Shown: positions 44,603-53,905, numbered from the stretch's first letter. The stretch is 64,000 bases of DNA from Victivallales bacterium (GCA_017535315.1 JAFXUD010000009.1:91908-155907); one strand, 5' to 3'. The notes: generated from the letters alone by a model not told the origin. Program-made: numbers and translations.

Positions 44603-47290
44603 TTATTGATTGAGGGAAAGCCCCAAGGGAAGTTCCTCGCCAAAAAGGTTGTCCTGCAAAGCGGCATCATCTTCCTGGATTTCCAAGGGGAGATGTTGCC
44701 ATTCTTTAGGCGCGTTGTTGGAGGTCAGGAACTTGGCGATGGCCTCGCGGGTTTTCTGCGGGAGGTCAACCGTTCGGATGCCCGTTAGTCTGCTGGCGTT
44801 TGCCAGGGCAAAGAGACTGGATTGCGGTATTCCTGCCTGGATGGCACGTTGTTTGAGAGTATCCAAAAGGGGAGAAAGTTGTCCTGCAGGGATAACGCAG
44901 TCCTGTGTTGCCTTGAAGGGCTTGCGCGCTGCCAATCTGGAAATTGGCCAGAACATAGGCAGAGTCAGGCGTCCTCCATTCAGGAGTGCCTGCAGCATCT
45001 TCAGTTTTTTCGCTGGGGCTATCTGCTCCATGGAGGCGGCTGCATTCCACATTTCAAGGCCTGGCTGGTCATTTGAACGGATGGCATTGCCGCCTTGGGC
45101 ATTAAGGAGTTTCTTCATGAATCCAGCGGCAGCCTGTGCTTGCTGTCCTGTTTTAAGCCCTGCGGCGATTCGCCGCCAAAAGATATGCCATTGGGCCAGA
45201 TTCGCGGATTTCCCTGGATAAAGGCATCCTTGGAACCAGAGCTTCCATGCCTCAGAGCAGCGCCAGTCATCGCCCATAACACCAAAGCCTGGTCTCATGC
45301 AGAAGCCGCAAAGGTTAAGCCAGCGAAGCTCATGGTCGTGGGAACTACGCCGCCAATCAGGGTGTGCGAGTAGCAAGTCGGCTATTTTTCTGAGGAGAAG
45401 CGGGTTCCAGTCCGTCCGTTTGCAGTCAAGGAGGGATTCGAGGTTTTTCATCAGAGAATCCAAGTTGGATTCCGTAGTGAAGGCGTTGGTTATGCAGGTC
45501 AATGCCGCATCCAGGGAAGCCTGGTCAATGGATAGGCCTGCATCCTGAAAGCCGTTTTTTTCCGCGCGCAAATCAAAGGCTAGGGGAAAATGCAGGTCTG
45601 ATTGTGGAATATTGCACCACATCTCTAAAAGCCCCGTCTCATTGAGCATGGAAGAGAGTGTGGCTGTAACCTCCGTTTCAGACGATGCCTTCCCATATTT
45701 GATGGCGGTGCAGAGTGGCGGAAGTGGAGTAAGCGAATCGTCTTTCTGAATGAAATCACCGATTTTGTCCCCAAGTCGTGTGGCACTGGAGAAGAGCGGA
45801 AAGGCGACAGTCTGATTGGTACGGAGTTTGAAAGAGCAGGATGTGAGTTCCTGCAAGATGCCTTCATCGGTGTCACGTGGCATGATGCAGACAAGTTTGT
45901 CGGAGTTATCGACGGCAAGAAAATAGGCTCTGGCAATGCCTCCCTTGACCCGCATGGAACGTCCAGTACGGGCTAGTCCGTAGCAGGCGGCTCCTTCGGA
46001 AACGGCAAGGCTGAGATTAAAGGAGGGCAATTCGCGGGGACGTTCACCATTGTTCCAGTCGGCGATGACATCCAAAACGCGGTCGCGAATAATCTGTGGA
46101 AGCATGGCGCCGCCATTGAAGAGAACGTGCGTCGGGCGGATGAAGCCATTAGGCTGTCGAAGAAACTGAAGAATGTGCTTGGGAATGGCGGGATCGGCGG
46201 CATAGGGTAGTCCCATCTCCTGAATGCCTCGCCTGCGTTCTGGCGGGGGGGATGAAAAGGGGATGCGTGGCAGAAAACCTTCCAATATAAGGGATTCTAC
46301 CTGTTGCCGTTCAAATCGATGTGTTTTTGCTGACGCGAAAAGAGAACTGCCTGGACCTGAAAGACGTACCTCCAGAGAATCAGGAGGAGCAGAGGAGAGC
46401 ATTGTCTCCTTGATGCGCCTGCATTCGTGGCAAAGTTGTGACCACTGGCGTTGCGGGAGCTTGGTTTTCCACGCGCTCTCCGCGCAATGTGCCAGCGCAA
46501 TGTCCATGTTGTCTCCACCAAGCAGGAGGTGTTCTCCAACGGCCGTTCTGCGCAGGGTATTGCCTGACTGAAGTTCAATGATGGAGAAGTCGGTGGTGCC
46601 GCCACCGACATCGACGACCAGCACTTTGGAGCCTTCAGGAACGGTGGAGAACCAATCATCGTGATGCCTGTAAAGCCATGAATAGAAGGCGGCAAGTGGC
46701 TCCTCTAGAAGGGTGACATGCTGAAAGCCAGCCATTGTTGCCGCTTCAAGCGTCAGAGTGCGGGCTGTTTCGTCGAAAGAGGCAGGAACGGTCAAGATTA
46801 CGTTTTGAGTGGAGAGGGTACAAGGCGAACCATCCTTGTCCTTGATCTGTGAAAATACGCTGTCCCAGGCGTTGCGGATATGCTCCAAGTAGAAATAGGA
46901 GGCCTGCATAGGGGATACAAGCTGCTGCCCCAAGTCGCTTCCCCACGGGAGAATCTTGTTTCGCCTGTTGACGCCAGGGTGCGCAAGCCAGGATTTGGCA
47001 GAGGCTACAAGGCGTTCGGGAACAGCGGCTCCTTGTTCCCGTGCAAAACGCCCTACCGCATGGGTTGCGTCTTTATCCCATGGGAGGGCAAGGGAGCCTT
47101 CTGGGAGTTCATGCGGCCCTGGCAGATAGGTGAATGAGGGGAGCAATGGTTCCGCAGCGATTTCCCCAGCAGCGATGAGTTGCGGAATGGGGAAGAGCGT
47201 GACAGTCGGTTTGTCCGCTTCCAAATCCACATAGCAGACGGAGCTGTTGGTGGTTCCCAGGTCAATTCCTATGGCAAAGCGGCTTTCCAT
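44603..47290 (-). CDS. Large Hsp70 family protein with extended C-terminus
   Basis: 895 residues. The first 530 show Hsp70/DnaK ATPase motifs: AIGIDLGTTNSSV at residue 7, LTVPASFDETARTLTLEAATMAGF, LLEEPLAAFYSW, LVVDVGGGTTDFSI and THVLFNGGAML. The C-terminal 360 residues are not a normal substrate-binding domain but an all-helical tryptophan-rich region like that found in DUF3731-type Hsp70 proteins. It is likely a specialised chaperone or regulator. It begins four bases after the alpha/beta hydrolase stop, with no separate ribosome site, and is the last gene of a seven-gene minus-strand run. Confidence 0.85.
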   Translation of the reverse strand: MESRFAIGIDLGTTNSSVCYVDLEADKPTVTLFPIPQLIAAGEIAAEPLLPSFTYLPGPHELPEGSLALPWDKDATHAVGRFAREQGAAVPERLVASAKSWLAHPGVNRRNKILPWGSDLGQQLVSPMQASYFYLEHIRNAWDSVFSQIKDKDGSPCTLSTQNVILTVPASFDETARTLTLEAATMAGFQHVTLLEEPLAAFYSWLYRHHDDWFSTVPEGSKVLVVDVGGGTTDFSIIELQSGNTLRRTAVGEHLLLGGDNMDIALAHCAESAWKTKLPQRQWSQLCHECRRIKETMLSSAPPDSLEVRLSGPGSSLFASAKTHRFERQQVESLILEGFLPRIPFSSPPPERRRGIQEMGLPYAADPAIPKHILQFLRQPNGFIRPTHVLFNGGAMLPQIIRDRVLDVIADWNNGERPRELPSFNLSLAVSEGAACYGLARTGRSMRVKGGIARAYFLAVDNSDKLVCIMPRDTDEGILQELTSCSFKLRTNQTVAFPLFSSATRLGDKIGDFIQKDDSLTPLPPLCTAIKYGKASSETEVTATLSSMLNETGLLEMWCNIPQSDLHFPLAFDLRAEKNGFQDAGLSIDQASLDAALTCITNAFTTESNLDSLMKNLESLLDCKRTDWNPLLLRKIADLLLAHPDWRRSSHDHELRWLNLCGFCMRPGFGVMGDDWRCSEAWKLWFQGCLYPGKSANLAQWHIFWRRIAAGLKTGQQAQAAAGFMKKLLNAQGGNAIRSNDQPGLEMWNAAASMEQIAPAKKLKMLQALLNGGRLTLPMFWPISRLAARKPFKATQDCVIPAGQLSPLLDTLKQRAIQAGIPQSSLFALANASRLTGIRTVDLPQKTREAIAKFLTSNNAPKEWQHLPLEIQEDDAALQDNLFGEELPLGLSLNQ

Positions 47291-47294
47291 GTTT

Positions 47295-48146
47295 TCAGCG
47301 CAGAATGAGCGGGATAATCTTCTCTCCAGCGTCTTCCAGCAGATAGTGGGAGGCTTCAGGAAAGGAGTGGACCTCCGCTTTGGGATAGATTTCCATCCAG
47401 CGTTTCAGAAAGCCTGTATGGAAGCAGAAATCCTGCTCTCCCCAGATCAGGCTAATAGGCTTGTCTGCGAGCAGAGGCAGTCGCTCTTCAATCTCCTGAA
47501 GGGTTTGCCAGGTGGGATGGCTCGGTTTGAGGGGAATGTCCTGCGCGAAGCGCTGCGTGGCAATGCGGTCGTGCCAGTTTTGATATGGGAAACGGTAGCC
47601 TTCGCAGACATCGGCTGACATTCTTTTTGCGGGCGCCATGCGGAGCGCCGCTTCCACAAAGGCATTGAGACCACGGACGAGGAAAGCCCCTAGAAACGGG
47701 CATCGGCAGAGGAAAATGCGCTTGGGACAATCATTCGATAGAAAGGCAGCGGTATTCATCAAGACGATTCGGGAGACCTTCTCTGGATGACGCGTCGCGT
47801 AGCCCATGCCGATTGCGCCGCCCCAGTCATGCAGGACAAGGGTCACTTTGTCAAGTTTCAATTCCGTGTCGATGAGCTGCTCTAGGTTGCGGATGTGTCC
47901 TTCCAGGTGATAGCCCCACTTTTGGGGTTTGTCGGAGAGGCCGCAGCCAATCATGTCTGGGGCAATGGCCTGCCTGCCGCTTTCCGCGCATTTCCCGATA
48001 AGGTCACGGAAAAGGAATGACCAGGTCGGATTGCCGTGGACCATGACAAAAGGTTCTCCTATCCCTTCGGAAACATAATGCATCTTGAAGCCCTCGTGGG
48101 TGGAGAAGCTGTGGGAGGAGAATGGGTAGAGGTCGCGCCAGGACAT
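47295..48146 (-). CDS. Alpha/beta hydrolase, haloalkane-dehalogenase-like
   Basis: 283 residues. MVHGNPTWSFLFR (oxyanion hole region, HGNPTW), and VLHDWGGAIGMG with aspartate as the nucleophile place it in the haloalkane dehalogenase / epoxide hydrolase / OleB-like branch; the catalytic histidine is in FPEASHYLLED. No olefin-synthesis partners are nearby, so its substrate is open. It lies between the GspF-like gene and the Hsp70 gene. Confidence 0.85.
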   Translation of the reverse strand: MSWRDLYPFSSHSFSTHEGFKMHYVSEGIGEPFVMVHGNPTWSFLFRDLIGKCAESGRQAIAPDMIGCGLSDKPQKWGYHLEGHIRNLEQLIDTELKLDKVTLVLHDWGGAIGMGYATRHPEKVSRIVLMNTAAFLSNDCPKRIFLCRCPFLGAFLVRGLNAFVEAALRMAPAKRMSADVCEGYRFPYQNWHDRIATQRFAQDIPLKPSHPTWQTLQEIEERLPLLADKPISLIWGEQDFCFHTGFLKRWMEIYPKAEVHSFPEASHYLLEDAGEKIIPLILR

Positions 48147-48187
48147 GGATATTCTTCAAAAATGGAGATGGACTTAATGGTGAAAAC

Positions 48188-49156
48188 TCAGAGGCTGTTC
48201 AGCAATCCAATGTAGGAAGAGAAAATGGAGATGATTTTGAAGGCGAGAAACAAGGCAATGAGCAGATAGAAAAATACGGGGAGGCACTTGGAAAACAACT
48301 CAATCTTATGCCTGTATTCCTCCTGATACTGCTTGGCAAGGCGCGCACATTGTTCAGGTAGGGTGCCCGTCTCTTCGCCCAAAGTGATGAGTTGCAGGAT
48401 ATCGGATTCCCTTTCACGTGTCGTCATCTGTTGGGAAATGGCTTCCGACAAATGACATCCCCGCTCGTTGACGTGCAGCGAAACGAGGGCATAATGGTCT
48501 CGATACATTTCGTTGATGCAGACACCGCAGGCAAGTTTCATGGCATTGTACATTCCCATGCCAGAATTCAGGCACATCCCCAGTGCGCTCATGAAATAGG
48601 ATGTCTCCAGGTTGAATTGAAGATTACCGAAGAAGGGCAGTTTGTCAATGATGGCTCCCATAATGGCATTGCGTCGAAGAACTGGCGAGAGCAACCGCCA
48701 TAAAAAGTACAGGAGAGGGGGCAGAAGCCACCAGAGAACCAGTCTTAGAAGACTGTATCCGACATGGTCCATTTTATTGCTGACGACCTCGATGATGCAC
48801 AGTAAAGGTCCTGCGATGTAATAGACCAGAAGAGGATATATGAGTCCCATGATGATATTCTTCTCGGTGCGGTTTTTATTGTCAAACCATTCGGCCAGGG
48901 ATTTGAGCACCTGGGGAAGCATGCCGCTGTGTTCGCCTACCGATACCAGCATGCACTCGAAATGGGTGAATATATCCTGTTCAGCCATGGAACTGGAGAG
49001 GTTATGCCCTGCATCAAGGGATTCGTAGAGCCTGGTTGCGACGGTTTTGAAGCGCCGTGGAAAACTCTGTCTCATGGAGGTGACGGTCGAAGCACCTGCG
49101 TCAATCATGTTGGCGACAGAGTGGTAGAACAGGCTTTTGTCTCGGTTTAATCCCAT
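48188..49156 (-). CDS. gspF: GspF-type secretion / pilus assembly inner membrane protein
   Basis: 322 residues, three to four membrane helices. Two T2SSF domains are visible: LFYHSVANMIDAGAS... LVSVGEHSGMLPQVLKSLAEW near residue 65-90, and FMSALGMCLNSGMGMYNAMKLA... LITLGEETGTLPEQCARLA near 260. It is shorter than classic GspF (about 400), lacking the N-terminal cytoplasmic part. ATG 49156 is used; no ribosome site. There is no GspE, GspG or other secretion gene nearby, so it is an orphan whose partners must be elsewhere. It begins 13 bases after the LpxC-like stop. Confidence 0.88.
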   Translation of the reverse strand: MGLNRDKSLFYHSVANMIDAGASTVTSMRQSFPRRFKTVATRLYESLDAGHNLSSSMAEQDIFTHFECMLVSVGEHSGMLPQVLKSLAEWFDNKNRTEKNIIMGLIYPLLVYYIAGPLLCIIEVVSNKMDHVGYSLLRLVLWWLLPPLLYFLWRLLSPVLRRNAIMGAIIDKLPFFGNLQFNLETSYFMSALGMCLNSGMGMYNAMKLACGVCINEMYRDHYALVSLHVNERGCHLSEAISQQMTTRERESDILQLITLGEETGTLPEQCARLAKQYQEEYRHKIELFSKCLPVFFYLLIALFLAFKIISIFSSYIGLLNSL

Positions 49157-49169
49157 ATTCTGCAATAGA

Positions 49170-50180
49170 TTAGGTTAGGGGAATCTCTTGCCAGAGATTG
49201 TTAATTTCCATCAGCGTCATAAAACGGCAGTCCAGGCAGTGTCCTGCTTTGTACGAGGTGATGTTTCCTGCCAGACGTCCCTTGTCAAAAAGGGAAAGTG
49301 CAGCCACCAGGTCAAGGCAGGCACGATGCCATACCGCTTCCAGCGACTTGCCATTGTGCAGCATGGCAGGTTCGTTGTAATACTTGTGCTTTCCTGCAAT
49401 CAGGATGTTTTTGTTGGTATAGCCCAAATTACGGAAATCGGCGAAAAGCTTGCCGATTGTGCGGGCAAGAAACATCTCCCTGCGGGAGCAATTGGTTCGC
49501 GCATGTGCCCCATGGGTGAAACTTTGGGGACACAAGTCGAATTGGATGCGTTGTTTTCCAATGGCGGTTGGAAAGTCGATGGCAACATCCAGGAAAAGGG
49601 TGCGCTGGCCTTCCTTTGCAGGTTCAAAGCGCAGAAATGAGCCGTGGGGGCCTGGCAGGATGACATCCTCCTTTACCGTGAAATACTTCAGCGGACGTGA
49701 TGTGTCCTGTATGATGCCAGTCTGGACAATGGCGTCCACAATTGGCATGCTTCCAACATCGAAGAGCGGCGGGTCTCCATTCATGCTGCCGACAACAACA
49801 TTGTCTAGACCCAGGCCGAGCCTGTTGGCGATGATGTGCTCCGTCATGCGCATGTAGTTGGATTGGGCTCCGCTGCGAAGCACGATGCTTCTCTGGGCAG
49901 TCCAGACATTGCTGGCGCATATACGGATTGGCAATTGTTCAGGTTGGTCTTGCCTGTCGAAGAACCAGCCACCCTTGCTTGGTGCAAAGGTAAGGGTGGT
50001 TTTCCGCCCCTTGCTGTAGGTGCCTGGCCCGTCAATGGTGAAGGGTGCCTTCAGGGTTGTCTCATACCTGTCGGGCTGCCATCCATCGGGGGCGGAAAAA
50101 CACATATCCACCTCCTGGCGGTTAAAAGCCTCCAGGAGTGGAGCAACATCCTTTTCTGTGCTTGATAAATACTTAGTCAA
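49170..50180 (-). CDS. lpxC: LpxC-like UDP-3-O-acyl-N-acetylglucosamine deacetylase
   Basis: LpxC performs the committed deacetylation of lipid A synthesis. I start it at TTG 50180, which has AGGAAG six bases upstream and overlaps the previous stop by a few bases; an ATG at 50225 lies deeper within the previous gene. The 336 residues follow the LpxC order: FTIDGPGTYSKG, RMTEHIIANRLGLGLDN (zinc histidine, catalytic glutamate), a DVGS form of the D-G-S motif, DFPTAIGKQRIQFDL, AHARTN, and YKAGHCLD with the catalytic histidine. The zinc motif that is H-x3-D in LpxC here reads H-R-A-C-L-D, one residue longer. A diverged paralogue with changed substrate is possible. It is embedded between oxidoreductases and GspF. 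Confidence 0.75.
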   Translation of the reverse strand: MTKYLSSTEKDVAPLLEAFNRQEVDMCFSAPDGWQPDRYETTLKAPFTIDGPGTYSKGRKTTLTFAPSKGGWFFDRQDQPEQLPIRICASNVWTAQRSIVLRSGAQSNYMRMTEHIIANRLGLGLDNVVVGSMNGDPPLFDVGSMPIVDAIVQTGIIQDTSRPLKYFTVKEDVILPGPHGSFLRFEPAKEGQRTLFLDVAIDFPTAIGKQRIQFDLCPQSFTHGAHARTNCSRREMFLARTIGKLFADFRNLGYTNKNILIAGKHKYYNEPAMLHNGKSLEAVWHRACLDLVAALSLFDKGRLAGNITSYKAGHCLDCRFMTLMEINNLWQEIPLT

Positions 50181-51279
50181 TGGTGACTTCCTTGCCTGCT
50201 TCAGCAGAACGGTAAATGCCGTCAATCATCTTCTGGACGGCAAGACCCGCCTCGCCTGGTGCGCGCAACGGCGTGTTGTTCAGGCAGCCGCTTGCGAAGT
50301 TCTTGAGCTTGCGCACGAAGAGTTCGCCGAATTCGGTGCTGGGGAGCCATGCGGCCTGGGAGTTAACCATGCAACCTGCGTGGTCGGTAAAGAGGGTGTT
50401 GGTCTCCCAGTTGTAGCCGCCTTTTGTGCCCATGACCTGGAAGTTGAAGACATCCTTTTCGATGTGTGCGCTGAAGCTGGATTCAACCTGCATGATGGCG
50501 CCGTTCTCAAAGCGGATCTGACCGATGGCGAGGTCTTCGACGGTAAAGGTCTTCCAATCCCAGTTTGGCCAATGGCTGAGGACTTCTGACGGCTTGTCGC
50601 CGATGTAGGTCCAGATATTGCCGCTGGCGGCAACGGGCTTCGGCGAGCCGATGCCGTAGTGCGCCGATTCCATGATGTGAACACCGATGTCGATCATCGG
50701 GCCACCACCCTGCAGGGCTTTCTGACCGAATACGCCCCAGTTTGGGATGCCGCGGCGGCGGAGTGCCTGACACTTGACGAACATAATGTCGCCAATGTCA
50801 CCTGCCTCACGGGCACGGACGAGGAACTCCGTTTTCGGATGGTAGCGGAACTGGAAGCCGACTGCCAGTTTCTTGTTGTTTGCCTTGGCGGCGTCAATCA
50901 TCATTTGGCACTCGGCGGGGGTCATGGCCATCGGCTTCTCCGTGATGACATGGCAGCCTGCGTTCAAGGCCGCGACGGTGGCGGGCATGTGGACGCCGTT
51001 GGGGGTGCAGACGTCGATGACGTCAGGCTTTAGATCGGCCAAGAGGTCGTCCCACTTCTCGTATGTGGCGGTCATGCCATATTTGTCACGCATGAGCTGG
51101 AGGCGTTCAGGCTTGATGTCACATCCGCCGACCACTTCGATTTCGGGGATTTTCGCGATTGCATTGAGGTGTGTTGTGGCAATGCCACCGCAGCCAACAA
51201 TGGCCCAGCGCAGTTTGCGCTCAACTTTTTCCTGGGTTTCCGTGGCGAATGATTCGGTTCCGACTGATTTGTCTGCCAT
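50173..51279 (-). CDS. Gfo/Idh/MocA family oxidoreductase
   Basis: 368 residues. Rossmann motif WAIVGCGGIATTHLN near residue 26, VITEKPMAMT near 120, and GGPMIDIGVHIMESAHY in the second domain. AGGAGA precedes the ATG. The C-terminus ends inside the ribosome-site region of the LpxC-like gene (about 8-base overlap), so translation is coupled. It follows another family member by 24 bases; the pair lies directly after a class III aminotransferase gene, a layout suggesting oxidation then amination of a sugar. Confidence 0.92.
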   Translation of the reverse strand: MADKSVGTESFATETQEKVERKLRWAIVGCGGIATTHLNAIAKIPEIEVVGGCDIKPERLQLMRDKYGMTATYEKWDDLLADLKPDVIDVCTPNGVHMPATVAALNAGCHVITEKPMAMTPAECQMMIDAAKANNKKLAVGFQFRYHPKTEFLVRAREAGDIGDIMFVKCQALRRRGIPNWGVFGQKALQGGGPMIDIGVHIMESAHYGIGSPKPVAASGNIWTYIGDKPSEVLSHWPNWDWKTFTVEDLAIGQIRFENGAIMQVESSFSAHIEKDVFNFQVMGTKGGYNWETNTLFTDHAGCMVNSQAAWLPSTEFGELFVRKLKNFASGCLNNTPLRAPGEAGLAVQKMIDGIYRSAEAGKEVTID

Positions 51280-51303
51280 GTTTCTTCTCCTGAGCTGGGA
51301 TGG

Positions 51304-52458
51304 TTATTTGGTTGAATACAATGACTGGAGTTTAACCCACTGCCCGCTTTTGGCGGCTTCACGTACCTTCTCCATAAGCCCTTGGACGTAGATGCCACGC
51401 TCCAGGTCGGGTGAGGAGGGATGCCCTGCGCTGACGTTGGAAAGGAAGTTGTAGAGACAGTGCATATGGCCGCGAAGCCATCCGATGGAGGCTTTGGGTG
51501 TCGGGAAAGCGCCTGCAGGAGGCTCATAGCGGCCACCGCAGTCAATGGCTGTCCAGCCGCGCAAGCCGCCGATGGGCTTGCCTGGAAGGGCACAATTGTA
51601 GTAGTAGAGGTGATGCAGATCACCAGCGACGAGCTTCAAGGCGCCTTTCGTGCCGTGGATCTCAAAACTGACCTCGTCCTCGGTGCCAGTGGCTATTTTC
51701 GAGGCGGAAACATAGCCGACGGCCCCGTTGGCCAGGCGCACAGTGGTCAGCATGTTGTCCTCTGCCGTCACCTTGACCCGCTGTGTTGGATCGCTGGCGG
51801 ATGGACGGTCGGGATAGGCGATGTGCGTGACGGCAGAAATGGAGTCAAAGGGGCCAATGAGGTGTTCCATCAGGTCAAGAATATGACTGCCTAAATCGGC
51901 GATGACGCCGCCGCCTGCCTCCGACGATAGCTTCCACTTGAGTGGGGCGTTGGGATCCGAACTTCCTGAATGGAGATAGGAACCGCGGAACTCTAGAATA
52001 TCGCCGATGATGCCATCCTCGATCATCTGCTTGGCCTTCAAGGTGACGGGAAAGAAGCGGTTGTGGAGGGTCATCTGCGAAATCCCCTTGTAGTCTTTCA
52101 ACGCTTCCTGTATCTTGAGCGCTTCTGCGTAGGTGGCGGTCAGGGGTTTGTCGCAGTAGATGTGCTTCTGGTGCTGGATGGCAGAGAGGACGGCCTCGCA
52201 ATGGCGGTCATTCGGCGTGCAGATATCGACGATGTCGATTTCGGGGTTCTCCGTGATTTCGTGGTAGTCGGTGATGGCCTTCAGTGCGCCGATTTGCGCG
52301 GCACCTTTCTCAGCGGTCTCCTGGTGGGAGGTGCAGACTGCCGCAATCTGGGACCTGAAATCACAGGGGGAGTAGAAAAGCGGGATGTTCAGATGTCCGT
52401 AGGCATGGACTTTGCCGATGAAGCCAAACCCGATGATGCCGACTTTGAGTGTCTTCAT
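51304..52458 (-). CDS. Gfo/Idh/MocA family oxidoreductase
   Basis: 384 residues. It has KVGIIGFGFIGKVHAYGH at the N-terminus, YCDKPLTATY near residue 97 with the catalytic lysine, and GGGVIADLGSHILDLMEHLIG. GAGG precedes the ATG. It is only distantly similar to its neighbour at 50173-51279, so the pair is not a recent duplication. It starts 11 bases after the aminotransferase stop. Confidence 0.92.
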   Translation of the reverse strand: MKTLKVGIIGFGFIGKVHAYGHLNIPLFYSPCDFRSQIAAVCTSHQETAEKGAAQIGALKAITDYHEITENPEIDIVDICTPNDRHCEAVLSAIQHQKHIYCDKPLTATYAEALKIQEALKDYKGISQMTLHNRFFPVTLKAKQMIEDGIIGDILEFRGSYLHSGSSDPNAPLKWKLSSEAGGGVIADLGSHILDLMEHLIGPFDSISAVTHIAYPDRPSASDPTQRVKVTAEDNMLTTVRLANGAVGYVSASKIATGTEDEVSFEIHGTKGALKLVAGDLHHLYYYNCALPGKPIGGLRGWTAIDCGGRYEPPAGAFPTPKASIGWLRGHMHCLYNFLSNVSAGHPSSPDLERGIYVQGLMEKVREAAKSGQWVKLQSLYSTK

Positions 52459-52469
52459 GGTTGCGCCTC

Positions 52470-53840
52470 TTATCCAAGCAGGGTCTTTTCTGTTTCCGCA
52501 ATGGCCTCTTCAATGAGGTCCATGGCCTTCATTGCAACATCGTCTGGCATGACAATCGGGGGACTCATGCGCAGGATGTGACCAGCGGGAATCCAGGCCA
52601 GACCTTTGCGGAACGCCTTCTGATAAACCATCTTGCCCGCCTCTTCGAAAGGCTCCTTGGTTGCCTTGTCCTTTACAAGTTCGACGCCAAGCAGACAACC
52701 TTTGCAGCGCGTGTCGCCGACAATCTTGAACTTGGTCGTCCAGTCCGCCATGCGCTTTTTGAAGAGCCCCTCCAGATGCATGGCGTGGTCGAGCAGACCC
52801 TCTTCCTCGATGACCTCAAAGCTGGCAAGTGCGGCTGCGCATGCCATCGGGTTGCCTCCATAGCTGGTGGAGGCGCTGATTTTATCGACGGCATCTGCGT
52901 AGGGCTTGCGGACCGCCATGCAGGTGCAGGGGAAGCCATTGCCAAAGCCCTTGCCGAGGGTGACGACGTCGGGCAGCACATTCCAGTGCTCCATGCAGAG
53001 GTATTTGCCTGTGCGTCCCATGCCCGTGAGCACCTCGTCCGCAAAGAGAAGGATATTGCGTTCTTCCAGGAACTTCTTCAGTTTCGGGAAGAAATCGTCT
53101 GGTGGGATGATGCTGCCGCCCCATCCCTGGATGGGCTCCAGGACAAAAGCAGCAATCTGCCCCGTGGTGGTCTCCTTGATGAACTTGTCGTAGAATTCGA
53201 GGTACTTTTCGGTGTCGAGGGAGCCGTCTTCGCGTGTCCACCAGGGACGATATGGGTCAGGGCGGGGTACCAAGTAGAAGCCTGGAGCACGGGTGGGGCC
53301 GCTGAACTTGGTCATGCGGGCCAGGCCGATGGAGTGGCCGCTTTTGCCGTGGAAGTCCATGAAGCAGGAGATGAACTCGTGTTTGCCAGTGGCGGCGCGG
53401 CAGGTGCGGAGACCCGCCTCGACGGCGGTCGTACCACTGTCGTAAAGCTGGTAGTTGCTCAAGTCGCCAGGCAGGGTGGCGGCCATTTTCTCCAGCAGTT
53501 TCACCTTGACTTCCGTCGTGAAGTCATGGGCGTTCATCAGTTTGCGTGCATATGTGGCAACCGCCTCGGATACCTTTGGATGACAGTGGCCGAGGGTAGT
53601 GACATAGATGCCAGAGGAGAAGTCGATGTACTGGTTGCCATCCACATCTTCCAGCATGCACCCCTGTCCGCGCTCGAAGGCGACAGGGAAGAGGCGAACC
53701 TGTCCCGAGATGCCGCGGTAGTGGGCGGCGGCCCTTGCATGAAGTTCCTGGCTCTTTGGCCCAGGTATTTCCTTTGTGACAAGATGCGGATAGTAGTTCA
53801 GGTCAAGTTCATACGGTGCTGGATTGTAGGTGCCCATCAT
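52470..53840 (-). CDS. Class III aminotransferase
   Basis: A 456-residue fold-type I, class III (4-aminobutyrate/acetylornithine-like) aminotransferase. It has YIDFSSGIYVTTLGHCHP near residue 75, DSGTTAVEAGLR, FADEVLTGMGRTG near 265, and the PLP lysine in VVTLGKGFGNGFP near 295. Two adjacent ATGs (53840 and 53837) follow AAGGAG; the second has better spacing. It is the first gene of the seven-gene minus-strand run and has a well-formed promoter upstream. Confidence 0.93.
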   Translation of the reverse strand: MMGTYNPAPYELDLNYYPHLVTKEIPGPKSQELHARAAAHYRGISGQVRLFPVAFERGQGCMLEDVDGNQYIDFSSGIYVTTLGHCHPKVSEAVATYARKLMNAHDFTTEVKVKLLEKMAATLPGDLSNYQLYDSGTTAVEAGLRTCRAATGKHEFISCFMDFHGKSGHSIGLARMTKFSGPTRAPGFYLVPRPDPYRPWWTREDGSLDTEKYLEFYDKFIKETTTGQIAAFVLEPIQGWGGSIIPPDDFFPKLKKFLEERNILLFADEVLTGMGRTGKYLCMEHWNVLPDVVTLGKGFGNGFPCTCMAVRKPYADAVDKISASTSYGGNPMACAAALASFEVIEEEGLLDHAMHLEGLFKKRMADWTTKFKIVGDTRCKGCLLGVELVKDKATKEPFEEAGKMVYQKAFRKGLAWIPAGHILRMSPPIVMPDDVAMKAMDLIEEAIAETEKTLLG

Positions 53841-53878
53841 GTTCTCCTTATGATTTCACAATGTCTTTCTGCACGATG

Positions 53879-53896
53879 ACAAGTTTTCATACTTGT
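53879..53896. promoter_or_regulatory. Dyad near the aminotransferase promoter
   Basis: ACAAGT-TTTCAT-ACTTGT is an inverted repeat of two 6-base arms with a 6-base spacer. It overlaps the expected transcription start of the minus-strand promoter at 53906-53933, the usual place for a repressor site. A related half site ACTTG/CAAGT pattern occurs at 53927-53942. Confidence 0.5.
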
Positions 53897-53905
53897 TACC
53901 TCTCT

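Noticed and set aside
47295..48146. OleB of an olefin-synthesis cluster
   Set aside because: The aspartate nucleophile fits OleB-like hydrolases but OleA, OleC and OleD are not nearby.
52449..53879. 476-codon frame opposite the class III aminotransferase
   Set aside because: It is complementary to a certain gene; its protein has no recognisable motif.
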